DNA of 64,000 nucleotides, taken from the NCBI RefSeq assembly GCF_030812195.1, contig NZ_JAUSSF010000002.1, positions 558,001-622,000 on the forward strand, read 5' to 3'. This stretch comes from Chryseobacterium lathyri. Its GTDB lineage: Bacteria > Bacteroidota > Bacteroidia > Flavobacteriales > Weeksellaceae. Below the pieces are notes generated by a model. That model made no database searches. It was not told the DNA's origin and saw only the letters and a program-made list of their open reading frames with translations. The translations under genes were made by a program, and so were the position numbers. Of this stretch, positions 25,485 through 34,099 are shown one piece after another (positions within the stretch are counted from its first letter, which is position 1; the number at the start of each line of letters is the position of its first letter).

Positions 25485-27657
25485 AACCTAATAATTTTAA
25501 TTCGTTATTAAAAAATTCTAATCTTTCTTCGATTAATTTTATTTCTTCTTCCGGTAAATTCCATTTTTTTGTATTTTCAAGCAATTCTTCGGCAGCCTCT
25601 TTCTCCATAAGATTTTCAGCAACTTTATTTCCATATTTATTTGCCCATTCATCATATAAGCCGCTTTTAAATTGTTGAGCATGAATCAGTTCTTCATACA
25701 CTGCTGAAGTAGTTGCTTTTGGACCTAGCATAATTAAATCATCACCTAAAGTTATAGCCTCTATTTCAACACCTAAAGTTCTTTCTCTTCCTGCAATGTA
25801 TTCAAAGGATTCTTCATCAAATCTCATTTCCCCACCTAATTCAGTAAACTCTTTTTGAAGTTTTGAAAGAAGTTTTCGATCAATAGGGTCTCCCTTAATT
25901 GTTGAGAATAATTCTTTACGTTGTTTTTTTCTCTGGAGAGATGTTTTTTTTCTATCAAGCCTTTCCTGTCTTCTCCTATTCTTATCCTTCACCCTTCTCT
26001 CCGCAGGAGTCAAAGCATGATCCGCAACTTCATCTCCAAAGCCAAAAACCTCATCTAAAATTTTCTTCAATTTAGCAAAAATTTCTTTTGAACCTTTTTT
26101 AAATTCACGAAGAATCATACTGATAAACTCCATAATCCTTGTCATAAAATTTCCTGCCTGCGTAATTGCTTTCGAGATCTTTTCCAAAGGATTCAGGATA
26201 AAGCTTTCTACTGTTCTGGCTAACTTTGCCACGGCTGCTGCACCACCAGTGAGGAGGGTTTCAACAATAAGATCTATGATAATTCCAATGATATAACCAT
26301 AATAATAGGCAGCTTTTTCTAAGGTAAGCTGAGACACTTTTGTATCAACCCATTTCACAAGACGGATAACAGTTCTTATCTGAAGTGTGAGACACTGCTT
26401 AAAAAAGTCTGCATAATCAAACTTGATGATTCCCTCCATCAGGTCTTCCATCAGTTCCAGAAACATCTCACCATATTCCACTTTACGGTCATTTACTTTA
26501 TCCATTGCAGCCACAGCTTTGAAAATAAAACCGACGATGGAAAAAATCCCGGCAACAATATCAATCAGACTGTTGTAAATCCCACAGAGAAAAGCATTGG
26601 CTATCTGGTGACTTTTATAAATGATATGCTGCATTCCCGTAATAGGATCAATAAGAAATTGCTCAATTTTATCTATCTGGCTGAAAAACAAGTTTAAAGA
26701 CTGTTTTATTTTTTTAAAGATAAAAGCCGGAAAAAAATGCTCTGCATTGCTCAAAAGATGATTAAAATCTGTCTTAACTCCATTTATCCTTTCAAATAGG
26801 GTTTTAACAATTTTAGAATTGATCTTCTTTTGGCCTTCCAAATTTTCGTATGGATTGCCGGAGCCCTCATGTTCATAAAACTTTTTAAGCTCTTCATAAA
26901 GTGTAGCAGGGATAAAAGCAGGATCGTAGTCTCCTTCTTTCACATATGGATTCCAGCCACTTTCTGAAATTCTCAGCTTAGTAATGTTATCTGCGATACC
27001 TTCAATAAAAAAGCTTGCAGCCCCTTCTAATATTTCCTGCTTAAAAAAGGTAAATATTTGTCCTACACTGGCATCTTTCAGGCTCAGAAACCAGCTGATA
27101 AAACTAACTTTGTTTCTATATATCCCATTTTTTATAAGATCTTCAAGTGCCTTTGGAGGAACGCTGACTTCATGTTTTCTTGTAAAAGTAAGTATATCAT
27201 CAAATAATTCTTCTTTGTTCTTCGTAAGATCTGCTCCTGCCACAACACGCATTACCGTACTGTAATTATATTCGTCATCAATTTCCAGAAAAAGGATCAG
27301 CTGTTTACTGCTTGGCAGCGCTTCCATATAACGCTGAAGAAGGAATGCCCCGTTTTTACTTGCAAAAAGAACAACATCAATCCCTCCGATCATTTGACTA
27401 AACCTGCTTTTGTACACCACTACTTCCTCTATATTTCCGCCAAATACCGGCTCATCTGAATAAATTTGAAAGTCATTGCCTTCCAATGAGGGTTTACCAT
27501 TATAATACGTATTGGCAATCTGCTTTGCTGTAAGCTGTTTAAGCTCGGGAGGCGAAATAAGACCTGAAGAAGAGCTGGGAAATTTTGGGTCCTCGTTTTT
27601 AAAGAAGGAATTCTTAGGACTCCCTAATAAAGGATTGTTTAATATTTCTAAACTCAT
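25474..27657 (-). CDS. Polymorphic-toxin-like protein with C-terminal zincin-like domain
   Basis: A 727-aa protein from the ATG at 27657 (MSLEILNNPLLGSPKNSFF); there is no signal peptide. The N-terminal 350 residues are mixed alpha/beta and unrecognised. The middle has hydrophobic helices (IYNSLIDIVAGIFSIVGFIF; YYYGYIIGIIIDLIVETLLT, then GGAAAVAKLA), like the membrane-active pre-toxin regions of polymorphic toxins. A very basic linker (PAERRVKDKNRRRQERLDRK) precedes a C-terminal domain of about 120 aa with YEELIHAQQF (E655, E656, H659) and, downstream, MEKEAAEELL. The first His of HExxH is replaced by Glu, so metal binding is unproven. The toxin tip is more AT-rich than the body. The next gene overlaps it and is the immunity candidate. 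Confidence 0.72.
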   Translation of the reverse strand: MSLEILNNPLLGSPKNSFFKNEDPKFPSSSSGLISPPELKQLTAKQIANTYYNGKPSLEGNDFQIYSDEPVFGGNIEEVVVYKSRFSQMIGGIDVVLFASKNGAFLLQRYMEALPSSKQLILFLEIDDEYNYSTVMRVVAGADLTKNKEELFDDILTFTRKHEVSVPPKALEDLIKNGIYRNKVSFISWFLSLKDASVGQIFTFFKQEILEGAASFFIEGIADNITKLRISESGWNPYVKEGDYDPAFIPATLYEELKKFYEHEGSGNPYENLEGQKKINSKIVKTLFERINGVKTDFNHLLSNAEHFFPAFIFKKIKQSLNLFFSQIDKIEQFLIDPITGMQHIIYKSHQIANAFLCGIYNSLIDIVAGIFSIVGFIFKAVAAMDKVNDRKVEYGEMFLELMEDLMEGIIKFDYADFFKQCLTLQIRTVIRLVKWVDTKVSQLTLEKAAYYYGYIIGIIIDLIVETLLTGGAAAVAKLARTVESFILNPLEKISKAITQAGNFMTRIMEFISMILREFKKGSKEIFAKLKKILDEVFGFGDEVADHALTPAERRVKDKNRRRQERLDRKKTSLQRKKQRKELFSTIKGDPIDRKLLSKLQKEFTELGGEMRFDEESFEYIAGRERTLGVEIEAITLGDDLIMLGPKATTSAVYEELIHAQQFKSGLYDEWANKYGNKVAENLMEKEAAEELLENTKKWNLPEEEIKLIEERLEFFNNELKLLGYEN

Positions 27658-27718
27658 TTTGTGTTTTTTTAAGTGTTTAAAAAGGCAGAGCATTACGCCC
27701 TGCCATTATTACTACTTC

Positions 27719-28198
27719 TTAGGAAAGCTTATCCAGCAGTTCTTTGTGGGTTTTCACAAATTCATCCAGGTAAGAAGCCAGAAGCTCAGTAAAGCCAACC
27801 TTACTGTTCTTCAGCAGCCAGAGCATATACTGATAACTGGGAATTTTAACCTTGTCGGTAACCATGTCATCTGTAGGTTCAGCCAAAGGCTGCTCAATTG
27901 GTTCGCCGTAATTATCACGGAGATAGCTCCATGTTTCCTGATAGACCACCCACTCCGGGGCAGGAAGAGATATATTGATCTCCTCACCGGTTTCCTTGTC
28001 TTTCAGAACCTGTTCATAGTTGAAACAGATAAACTGCTGTTTGGATTTGGCATCAATATCCAGAACACGAATACTCCTATTGAATTGCGGAAGTTTCGGA
28101 TGTTCAGGTAATGGTAATTCTGCAAGATTTAATTCAACGTTTTCGATGTCATTGATTAAAGTCTGTATTTGGGTCGTTATTTTTAATTGTTCGTTCAT
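27719..28198 (-). CDS. Unrecognised small protein of the toxin operon
   Basis: A 159-aa soluble protein without a signal peptide. It starts with an amphipathic helix (EQLKITTQIQTLINDIENVE), continues with a Pro-rich strand region (LPLPEHPKLPQF), and has Trp/Tyr-rich segments (EWVVYQETWSYLRDNYG; YQYMLWLLKNSKVGFTELLA) before a helical C-terminus. It lies 4 bases after the tail-fibre-like gene and 61 bases before the toxin-like gene, so it belongs to the same transcript. A chaperone or adaptor for its neighbours would fit its size and place, but nothing in the sequence proves this. Confidence 0.7.
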   Translation of the reverse strand: MNEQLKITTQIQTLINDIENVELNLAELPLPEHPKLPQFNRSIRVLDIDAKSKQQFICFNYEQVLKDKETGEEINISLPAPEWVVYQETWSYLRDNYGEPIEQPLAEPTDDMVTDKVKIPSYQYMLWLLKNSKVGFTELLASYLDEFVKTHKELLDKLS

Positions 28199-28202
28199 AA
28201 TT

Positions 28203-29753
28203 TTAAAATTTGTATGCTGAAATAATTTGTAAGTTTAAAAATCGGGCATTGTATAGAGAACTTCCTATCGTATCATAACATGTTCTGATCGCTTTCAGCT
28301 TTATCGGACTGTTATCGATATTCACATTGCTTATTGAACTTATTGAACCACTGTTGGTATAAAGTACCGTTGTCAATATATTTTCTGACTTCTGAAAGAT
28401 CATTCTCTGTGCATTTGAATAACTTGCCCCAGGAATTGTTTGTCCTAAAAGATTTTTAAAAGAATTTCTCTGAACAGCGGCTCCGGAAATGAGTGTATTG
28501 GCCAAAGAGTTTAATGTATCTGTACATAATCCTCCGAAACTATCAAACACTGCGGGATCATTGTCAAAAAATACAGCCACTTCAATAACGAAGTTATCCA
28601 TCATAGTACAGATTTGTGAGCTCAGTCCGGTGGTTACCACTGTACCGGTATTCGGGAAGTTTATTGAATTTCCCCCTGAATCTTTCAACGTTGCGTCCGT
28701 AGAAAACAAAGTATTATTAGAAATAATATTATCATTGATGTTTCCACCATAATTCAATACATTCCAGGTAACACCACTTAGGTCGATATTGTCTAAAGAA
28801 CTTGCAACTTTAAAAGTAACTCCCGAAATATATGTTGCAACACCATTCCATAATTTTATTTTATATGTTCCAGCCGGAATGTTAGAAAAATTAAAATAAA
28901 ACGTAAGATTCTGACCTGTAGTATTGTTTATATTAACCTGTGAATTAGGAACCGTAGCGATATGAGCACCGTTTATATCACATATCGTCACAGAAAATGA
29001 AGCCGGATTAAAATTCAGATTAGCACCGATAAGAGAGACATACTTATTGTTGTTTGCATTATCTACAACAATAGGGTTAATTAGAAAAACACTCATCGTA
29101 GCAGTGGTCCATCCACCATTCATGACTGTTTTCCAGGTTGTTTTCTCGCTTTCTGTTAACTGATTAGGCAGGCTTATAAATGCCCCTTTCCCGTTTGATT
29201 TTCCCAGCCTGCCAGATGCATTTTGAGCTAATAACATATTAAAAGTCGTATCACTCGAAACATCGGCTAATCCGGTTACTGAATAATAAAGCCCTGATGT
29301 ATTCAATGTCCAGTTGGCACCGAGTGTCAATCCGGCACCGGGTACCGTTGTCAGAGGGGAATTGGCAACGTTTCTTCCTAAATCCCCGGCAGGTAATTTT
29401 GCCGTATTTCCATTAGCATCCAGGCCTACAATTTGTGTAAAGTCCTGTGTGCTTCCGTCAATCAATGGAATATTGAGTTTATGATCCAGCTCTTCATTTA
29501 TATTTTGATTGAACTGCGCTTGGGTTAAAAATCCTTCTGAGACCAGATCAGGATTAGAAATTTTGACAATGTCATCACTAAGGTTTTGTGCAGCAGAATC
29601 AGCTGCCGGAGTTTTCATGTCTCCGTTTTCATCGATGGCATAGTCTGTATAAGTAGCTGCACCGGGTGCAGCTACTTGGTAAATGACATTTGTTTCTCTT
29701 TCTCCCTGCGGAGGCAATACATTTACCCTAATAATTTTTCCTATATTAGACAT
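28203..29753 (-). CDS. Phage-tail-fibre-like structural protein
   Basis: A 516-aa protein without a signal peptide. The N-terminus (IIRVNVLPPQGERETNVIYQ, followed by DYAIDENGDMKTPA) is of the type seen at the start of Flavobacteriia prophage tail fibres. A helical segment around 75-95 (LTQAQFNQNINEELDHKLN) is followed by long Asn/Gly/Thr-rich beta regions (FNPASFSVTICDINGAHIAT; NLTFYFNFSNIPAGTYKIKL) and a jelly-roll-like C-terminal domain. It lies 25 bases after the 1218-aa gene. A role as adhesive or receptor-binding fibre is inferred from composition and N-terminus, not from a catalytic motif. Confidence 0.68.
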   Translation of the reverse strand: MSNIGKIIRVNVLPPQGERETNVIYQVAAPGAATYTDYAIDENGDMKTPAADSAAQNLSDDIVKISNPDLVSEGFLTQAQFNQNINEELDHKLNIPLIDGSTQDFTQIVGLDANGNTAKLPAGDLGRNVANSPLTTVPGAGLTLGANWTLNTSGLYYSVTGLADVSSDTTFNMLLAQNASGRLGKSNGKGAFISLPNQLTESEKTTWKTVMNGGWTTATMSVFLINPIVVDNANNNKYVSLIGANLNFNPASFSVTICDINGAHIATVPNSQVNINNTTGQNLTFYFNFSNIPAGTYKIKLWNGVATYISGVTFKVASSLDNIDLSGVTWNVLNYGGNINDNIISNNTLFSTDATLKDSGGNSINFPNTGTVVTTGLSSQICTMMDNFVIEVAVFFDNDPAVFDSFGGLCTDTLNSLANTLISGAAVQRNSFKNLLGQTIPGASYSNAQRMIFQKSENILTTVLYTNSGSISSISNVNIDNSPIKLKAIRTCYDTIGSSLYNARFLNLQIISAYKF

Positions 29754-29778
29754 ATTGTTGTTTTTTGGTTAATTGTGA

Positions 29779-32700
29779 TTAATTAATTTGCGCGGCCCAA
29801 TCTCCAGAAATCACTGGCTCAGAAGATGTCCCTGATTCCTGAACACCCAGAAGATTTGTATTGGTTTCAAAATTGAACTTATCCTCCGTAATCACTTCTG
29901 AAGGAACTTCAAAATCATCCGGATTCTCCGTACTGAACGGCAATGCATGTTTTACTTTCAGTCCTATACTTTCTGCCTGAAGGATATTCAGAGAAGTAGG
30001 AAGTCTCGTGATCCATGCTTTCCCTTGTTTTAAACCTTTAGGTTCTTTCATTTCATCGGCAATTGATAAGTAAAGTTCATCTCCAATAACAGGGACTTCC
30101 CCTCCATTCCAGATTTTTCCGGTTGCCAGATAGAACTGTACAACTTCTTCAAATCCCGGACGGACTGTTACCACCACTCTTGCCATCCCGCTCTGCATAA
30201 AGGACCTGAACAATGGGTCGGTATCCTCAGACTGGTAGAGATTCAGCCAGTTTTGCCTGTTTCCCCAGTAATAAGGATATAGATTGTAAGAAAGATTTTC
30301 CCACTCAAAAGCCTGTTCCATAAATTTCACAAAAGCCGTATACTTATCCAGACTGCTGTTTAAAACTGTTTCATAATTGCTGAAAGAAGAACCACTGGTC
30401 AATCCTTCCAGACCATATCCATGCGTAGACCCTGAGGCTCTGTCTGCCATGTAAGAAATACAGTTTTTACGTAAAATTGTATTTTCAATCTGGCGGTAGA
30501 ACATCGGATTGGCTCCTTTAATCTCTACAGCTTTACTCTTTTCTTCAGCAAGCTTATTATTGTACTCCACCGACGCATCTTCATAAGCATCCATAATTGC
30601 CTTAAATACTTTCTGATACCATGCATCTTTAGCTTCCTGTGTTAACTGAAGATCTACAACACAATTTGCTGTTCCGGAGAAAATCTCATAAAAAGTAGCG
30701 GAGACAGGAACCGTCTTTGAATAAGGTTTAGCGAAAGTTTTTCTTGGATAAAATTTTAGCTGAGACCAGAATCCATGATGATAGAAGTCCTGATCTCCTA
30801 CCATGATACACATCGCAGACTCACTACTGTCACCAGCCGCACTATACCCCGCTACACAGCTTACCGCCACATAATTGTCCGGAATCTGAATTTCATCTTT
30901 AACAGCAACATTCTGGATCGCACTGTTTTCATTAGCAAACTGCCCGCTTAAGGATTTTCCTATGCTGTAATTCTCGATAGGTTTTTCAGGCACTTCTACG
31001 TTATATTTTGATACCCAGTATTTTAAAACAGAGTCCACAATAAGATCTCCGTAATTTTTCATCGGCATTACGGCTGATGTTCTTGGATCTTCCGGCTTGA
31101 TCAGATCGATCTGATCAGGGGCTTTCTGAGAAACCATTCCTAATAAGTGCAGTTTGGCAGGTTCAGGAACCATAAACTCGAACATCATACGTTTACCATA
31201 GTTGTAGATCTGATTTTTCATCAGTTTATCTACCCATCGGTAAACCCCCACTACATTTTTGTCCCCTTTTCTGTTGTCAAATCCATGAGAGTTGTTTTCT
31301 TCGAATTCATCAATGATCTTTTCGATTCTTTCTTCATGAACTTTTGTTACGATTCTGTCCATGGCTCTTGCTGTAATATCCTGAGCCTGGGTAACAGCCT
31401 GTCTTGTACTTTCGTCTTTTGAGCGGTGATTGGCATAATTTGCACCTACATTCATTGAGAACATTTTGCCTCCATAACTTGCATTCGCAAAACCTGCAAA
31501 ATCATTAGATTCCTGTAAGATCTTGGAAACTTCAGACTGCATTTCAAAACGGTTGGCTGTCGTGGTATCAGAAAGCTGTTCTCTTTCTGTATCAGAAGAT
31601 GAGGTTGCAGTATTTTCGCTCCTTCTTAGCTTCCTGGTAGATTTTTCACGGTATTCTCTTGCCATAACATTCTCAATATGAGCAACTTCTCCCTCTACAT
31701 AAGCATGGGTGCTCTGCTCAACTTTTAAATAGTCAGCAATGCCGATCTGCTTAAAGCCGAAACCCGAAGGAATAAAGTTCTGTTCCTCATCAATAATAAC
31801 AGGAGGATTTTCAGTTCCTTCAATCTCAAGTTCAAACTTAGAAGAAATACAGTTTTTTATAGTAATTCCCGGTGTTTTAAATTTAGCGATCTGCCCATTT
31901 GTAAAATACAGCTCGATATAAAAAGATGCACCTTCAAATTCTGAGAAATCGGCTCCCTGTCCTAAAAGATTATTTAAGAAGATTGTATTTCCATTTCTGG
32001 ATTTTACAAAATCATTTCCCGTTTTGGTTCCAACATTGGATACTAGCTCATGATACACTCCAGAAACATCCCAGGAAGCATCCGGAACATTTAAGGCCAG
32101 ATCAAGGCCGTAGAATCTATATAAGTCTTTTGGGCACAACTGATAGGTAAAAGGTACAGCCGCTGCTCTTGCCATTGGAACAATAATTCCTCCGATACTT
32201 GTATAGACTTCGGTATTGGTCTCCGTATTTTCTGCAATAACTCTGTTGGTCTTTTCTGTTACTTCCGTGATCAAAGAATTGATCTCTGAGAATGTATTTC
32301 TCCCTTCTAACAATTTATGAAGATCGGAGATTTCTTCTGCTGCCAATCCTTCTTTATCAGGTGTATTTTGAAATTCATAGCCTAAAATATCCAATAAAGT
32401 ATCCAAATTTTCAGGTTTTAATGCGGTTGCCAGATATTCAGCCTCAATTTCAGGACGGAATTGAAAGTCTATTTTAGGCAATACCGGCTCAGGAACTTTG
32501 GGAATCTGCTGGCAGGGATCTTTCGGATCATAAATTTCTCCCGGTGCTCTTACAGGACAGTATTTCTCTCTGTTTGCTGCTACATCATCATTATATTTTT
32601 CAATAATAGGCGCAATTCTTAACTGATGCTCTTCATACCGGATTTCGTATTCTTTTTGGTACTCATCCCTGTACTGCTTCTCCAAAAAAGAAAAATTCTT

Positions 32701-33435
32701 TGCAAGGCTTTCGTATCTTCCAAGTTTTACTTTTTCTTTGGAAACAAGCTGCTGTTTTTTCATTTCCTCGGCAGGAAGGGTTTCTGTAAATTCACCCACC
32801 GCCAACTTTGAAAGAGCTTGAGGTCCTGAAACAGCTTCATCCAGCATTAGTTCTTTAGGAAGAACAACTTTAGCATTCAATAAAAGCTTAAATTCTTCTT
32901 CATTGGAAACAGAGAAAACATGTTTTAACAGAAGAAACTGCATAGCAAGTTCTTTTATATAAAAATCTTTTTGTAAGGCTACCTGATAGATTAGATTATT
33001 CCAAAGATCTACCAGCTCGGGAACAGCATAAATCTGCCCGTCATATATTTCAGCTCTTTTTGCTGTAAATTCCTCATACGTACACGTTCCTTTATTCCTG
33101 GCCAGCCAAACAGAAAATTGGTGATCCAAAGGATAAGCACTTTTAAATCTTTCAAGACTATTTATACTATTAGGATCGGACGAAATACATTTCGGATCAT
33201 TTGCAAAAGCAGCCGCGCACTCAAGAAGCTTTCTATGTTTTGAACCTGAAGCCGCCACTACCGGCCTGTAAAATGTGTCGTCATCTTTTAATTGCTGGGG
33301 AACTAGAATAAATCTTTTATCCTGTTCATTTTCATCTGACAGCTGTGGGCTTCTTAAGCTTACAAACCTAAAAAGGGTCTGCGTTGGTGTGTTTTCTGCC
33401 GGCAGTTCGGCAGGAATATTTTCAATGTTGTTCAT
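29779..33435 (-). CDS. Unrecognised 1218-aa protein heading the toxin operon
   Basis: Start at ATG 33435 (MNNIENIPAELPAENTPTQT); the 15 codons upstream in the longer frame look non-coding. There is no signal peptide and no obvious membrane span. Residues 1-410 are largely helical with a charged coiled region (about 225-290) and a Pro-rich stretch (EPVLPKIDFQF). Residues 410-580 look beta-rich. Residues 580-720 form a long charged helical region (YVEGEVAHIENVMAREYREK onward). A conserved-looking segment YRWVDKLMKNQIYNYGKRMM ending in FEFMVPEPA (732-760) precedes a mixed C-terminal part. I do not know the family; size, helical stalk and neighbours suggest a structural or delivery component. The shared promoter element and a hairpin lie in its leader. 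Confidence 0.72.
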   Translation of the reverse strand: MNNIENIPAELPAENTPTQTLFRFVSLRSPQLSDENEQDKRFILVPQQLKDDDTFYRPVVAASGSKHRKLLECAAAFANDPKCISSDPNSINSLERFKSAYPLDHQFSVWLARNKGTCTYEEFTAKRAEIYDGQIYAVPELVDLWNNLIYQVALQKDFYIKELAMQFLLLKHVFSVSNEEEFKLLLNAKVVLPKELMLDEAVSGPQALSKLAVGEFTETLPAEEMKKQQLVSKEKVKLGRYESLAKNFSFLEKQYRDEYQKEYEIRYEEHQLRIAPIIEKYNDDVAANREKYCPVRAPGEIYDPKDPCQQIPKVPEPVLPKIDFQFRPEIEAEYLATALKPENLDTLLDILGYEFQNTPDKEGLAAEEISDLHKLLEGRNTFSEINSLITEVTEKTNRVIAENTETNTEVYTSIGGIIVPMARAAAVPFTYQLCPKDLYRFYGLDLALNVPDASWDVSGVYHELVSNVGTKTGNDFVKSRNGNTIFLNNLLGQGADFSEFEGASFYIELYFTNGQIAKFKTPGITIKNCISSKFELEIEGTENPPVIIDEEQNFIPSGFGFKQIGIADYLKVEQSTHAYVEGEVAHIENVMAREYREKSTRKLRRSENTATSSSDTEREQLSDTTTANRFEMQSEVSKILQESNDFAGFANASYGGKMFSMNVGANYANHRSKDESTRQAVTQAQDITARAMDRIVTKVHEERIEKIIDEFEENNSHGFDNRKGDKNVVGVYRWVDKLMKNQIYNYGKRMMFEFMVPEPAKLHLLGMVSQKAPDQIDLIKPEDPRTSAVMPMKNYGDLIVDSVLKYWVSKYNVEVPEKPIENYSIGKSLSGQFANENSAIQNVAVKDEIQIPDNYVAVSCVAGYSAAGDSSESAMCIMVGDQDFYHHGFWSQLKFYPRKTFAKPYSKTVPVSATFYEIFSGTANCVVDLQLTQEAKDAWYQKVFKAIMDAYEDASVEYNNKLAEEKSKAVEIKGANPMFYRQIENTILRKNCISYMADRASGSTHGYGLEGLTSGSSFSNYETVLNSSLDKYTAFVKFMEQAFEWENLSYNLYPYYWGNRQNWLNLYQSEDTDPLFRSFMQSGMARVVVTVRPGFEEVVQFYLATGKIWNGGEVPVIGDELYLSIADEMKEPKGLKQGKAWITRLPTSLNILQAESIGLKVKHALPFSTENPDDFEVPSEVITEDKFNFETNTNLLGVQESGTSSEPVISGDWAAQIN

Positions 33436-33510
33436 TTTGTGATTTTGATGATTGTATATTAATGATAGATTGCAAGTCATTTTTATGACTTCCCATTTTA
33501 GCCTTATTTT

Positions 33511-33544
33511 TTAAGGTGGTTTCCAGCGAAGATATCCACCTTAA
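33511..33544. promoter_or_regulatory. Hairpin in the leader of the toxin operon
   Basis: Perfect 9-bp arms TTAAGGTGG and CCACCTTAA with a 16-base loop lie between the shared promoter element and the ATG at 33435. In the direction of the operon it is followed by A residues rather than T, so it is not a terminator for this transcript. It could act as an mRNA leader structure or an operator. Confidence 0.6.
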
Positions 33545-33584
33545 TTTTTAATATCGATTTTCATTTGTGTGTTTTTTCTTGAAG

Positions 33585-33619
33585 CAAATATCAGAGCCGG
33601 AAGCGACAGAACTTGACGT
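33585..33619 (-). promoter_or_regulatory. Shared 35-bp promoter element, copy 3 (before the 1218-aa gene)
   Basis: In gene direction it reads ACGTCAAGTTCTGTCG, then 11 bases, then GATATTTG. It aligns without gaps to copy 1 (13677-13711) and copy 2 (21077-21111). The leader from here to the ATG at 33435 is about 150 bases, much longer than in the other two copies. The rest of the 664-base divergent gap up to 34099 shows only the hairpin and the promoter at 34067. Confidence 0.75.
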
Positions 33620-34043
33620 GTTGAAAAATAAGTTTTGAAATTTCTGCAATTAAATTTCACATCTCACTGAACATATTGAAACACAAGAACATCTATTCTG
33701 ATACCCGCAGGATTGTCTCATTTTATAGCAGTTCAAACTGTCCTTCCATTGGAATTTAGAAACTAAGTATTTAGTTATTAGGATTGAAAGCAGAAAAGAT
33801 AAGTATGAGCCCTTTAGAATACCAAAAATATTTATACTCAACGAAAAGCAATCTTGAATTCGTTTCAAAATATTAAAAAACAAGATATTTTTTAATCCTT
33901 GCTTTTAGAAGTTTTAAAATATCAGATATGAAAGTCTAAAAAGAAAACATTTAGAAGCTATGATCAAATAAAAACCTATATCTCCCTGAAATTCAAAACA
34001 AAATGTCGTAAATTTATTATTCATAAAAACAGTGTTTTCCCCC

Positions 34044-34074
34044 TTTTATAGAGTTGAGCAGTTACCTAATTTTG
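34044..34074 (+). promoter_or_regulatory. Candidate promoter of the lipoprotein/two-component operon
   Basis: A perfect Bacteroidota -7 box TAATTTTG (34067-34074) is preceded at 19 bases by TTTT at the -33 position (consensus TTTG). The first ATG of the operon follows at 34100. Confidence 0.55.
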
Positions 34075-34099
34075 TTTTATAAAATTAAAAACCATAAAA

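Noticed and set aside
33511..33544. The leader hairpin as an intrinsic terminator
   Set aside because: On the plus strand it is followed by T residues, but no plus-strand gene ends here; in the direction of the minus-strand operon the stem is followed by A.
33650..33883. A 77-codon minus-strand open frame in the divergent gap before the 1218-aa gene
   Set aside because: Composition is atypical (Ser/Cys/Ile runs), there is no conserved motif, and it overlaps no recognisable promoter or operon context; AT-rich gaps give such frames by chance.
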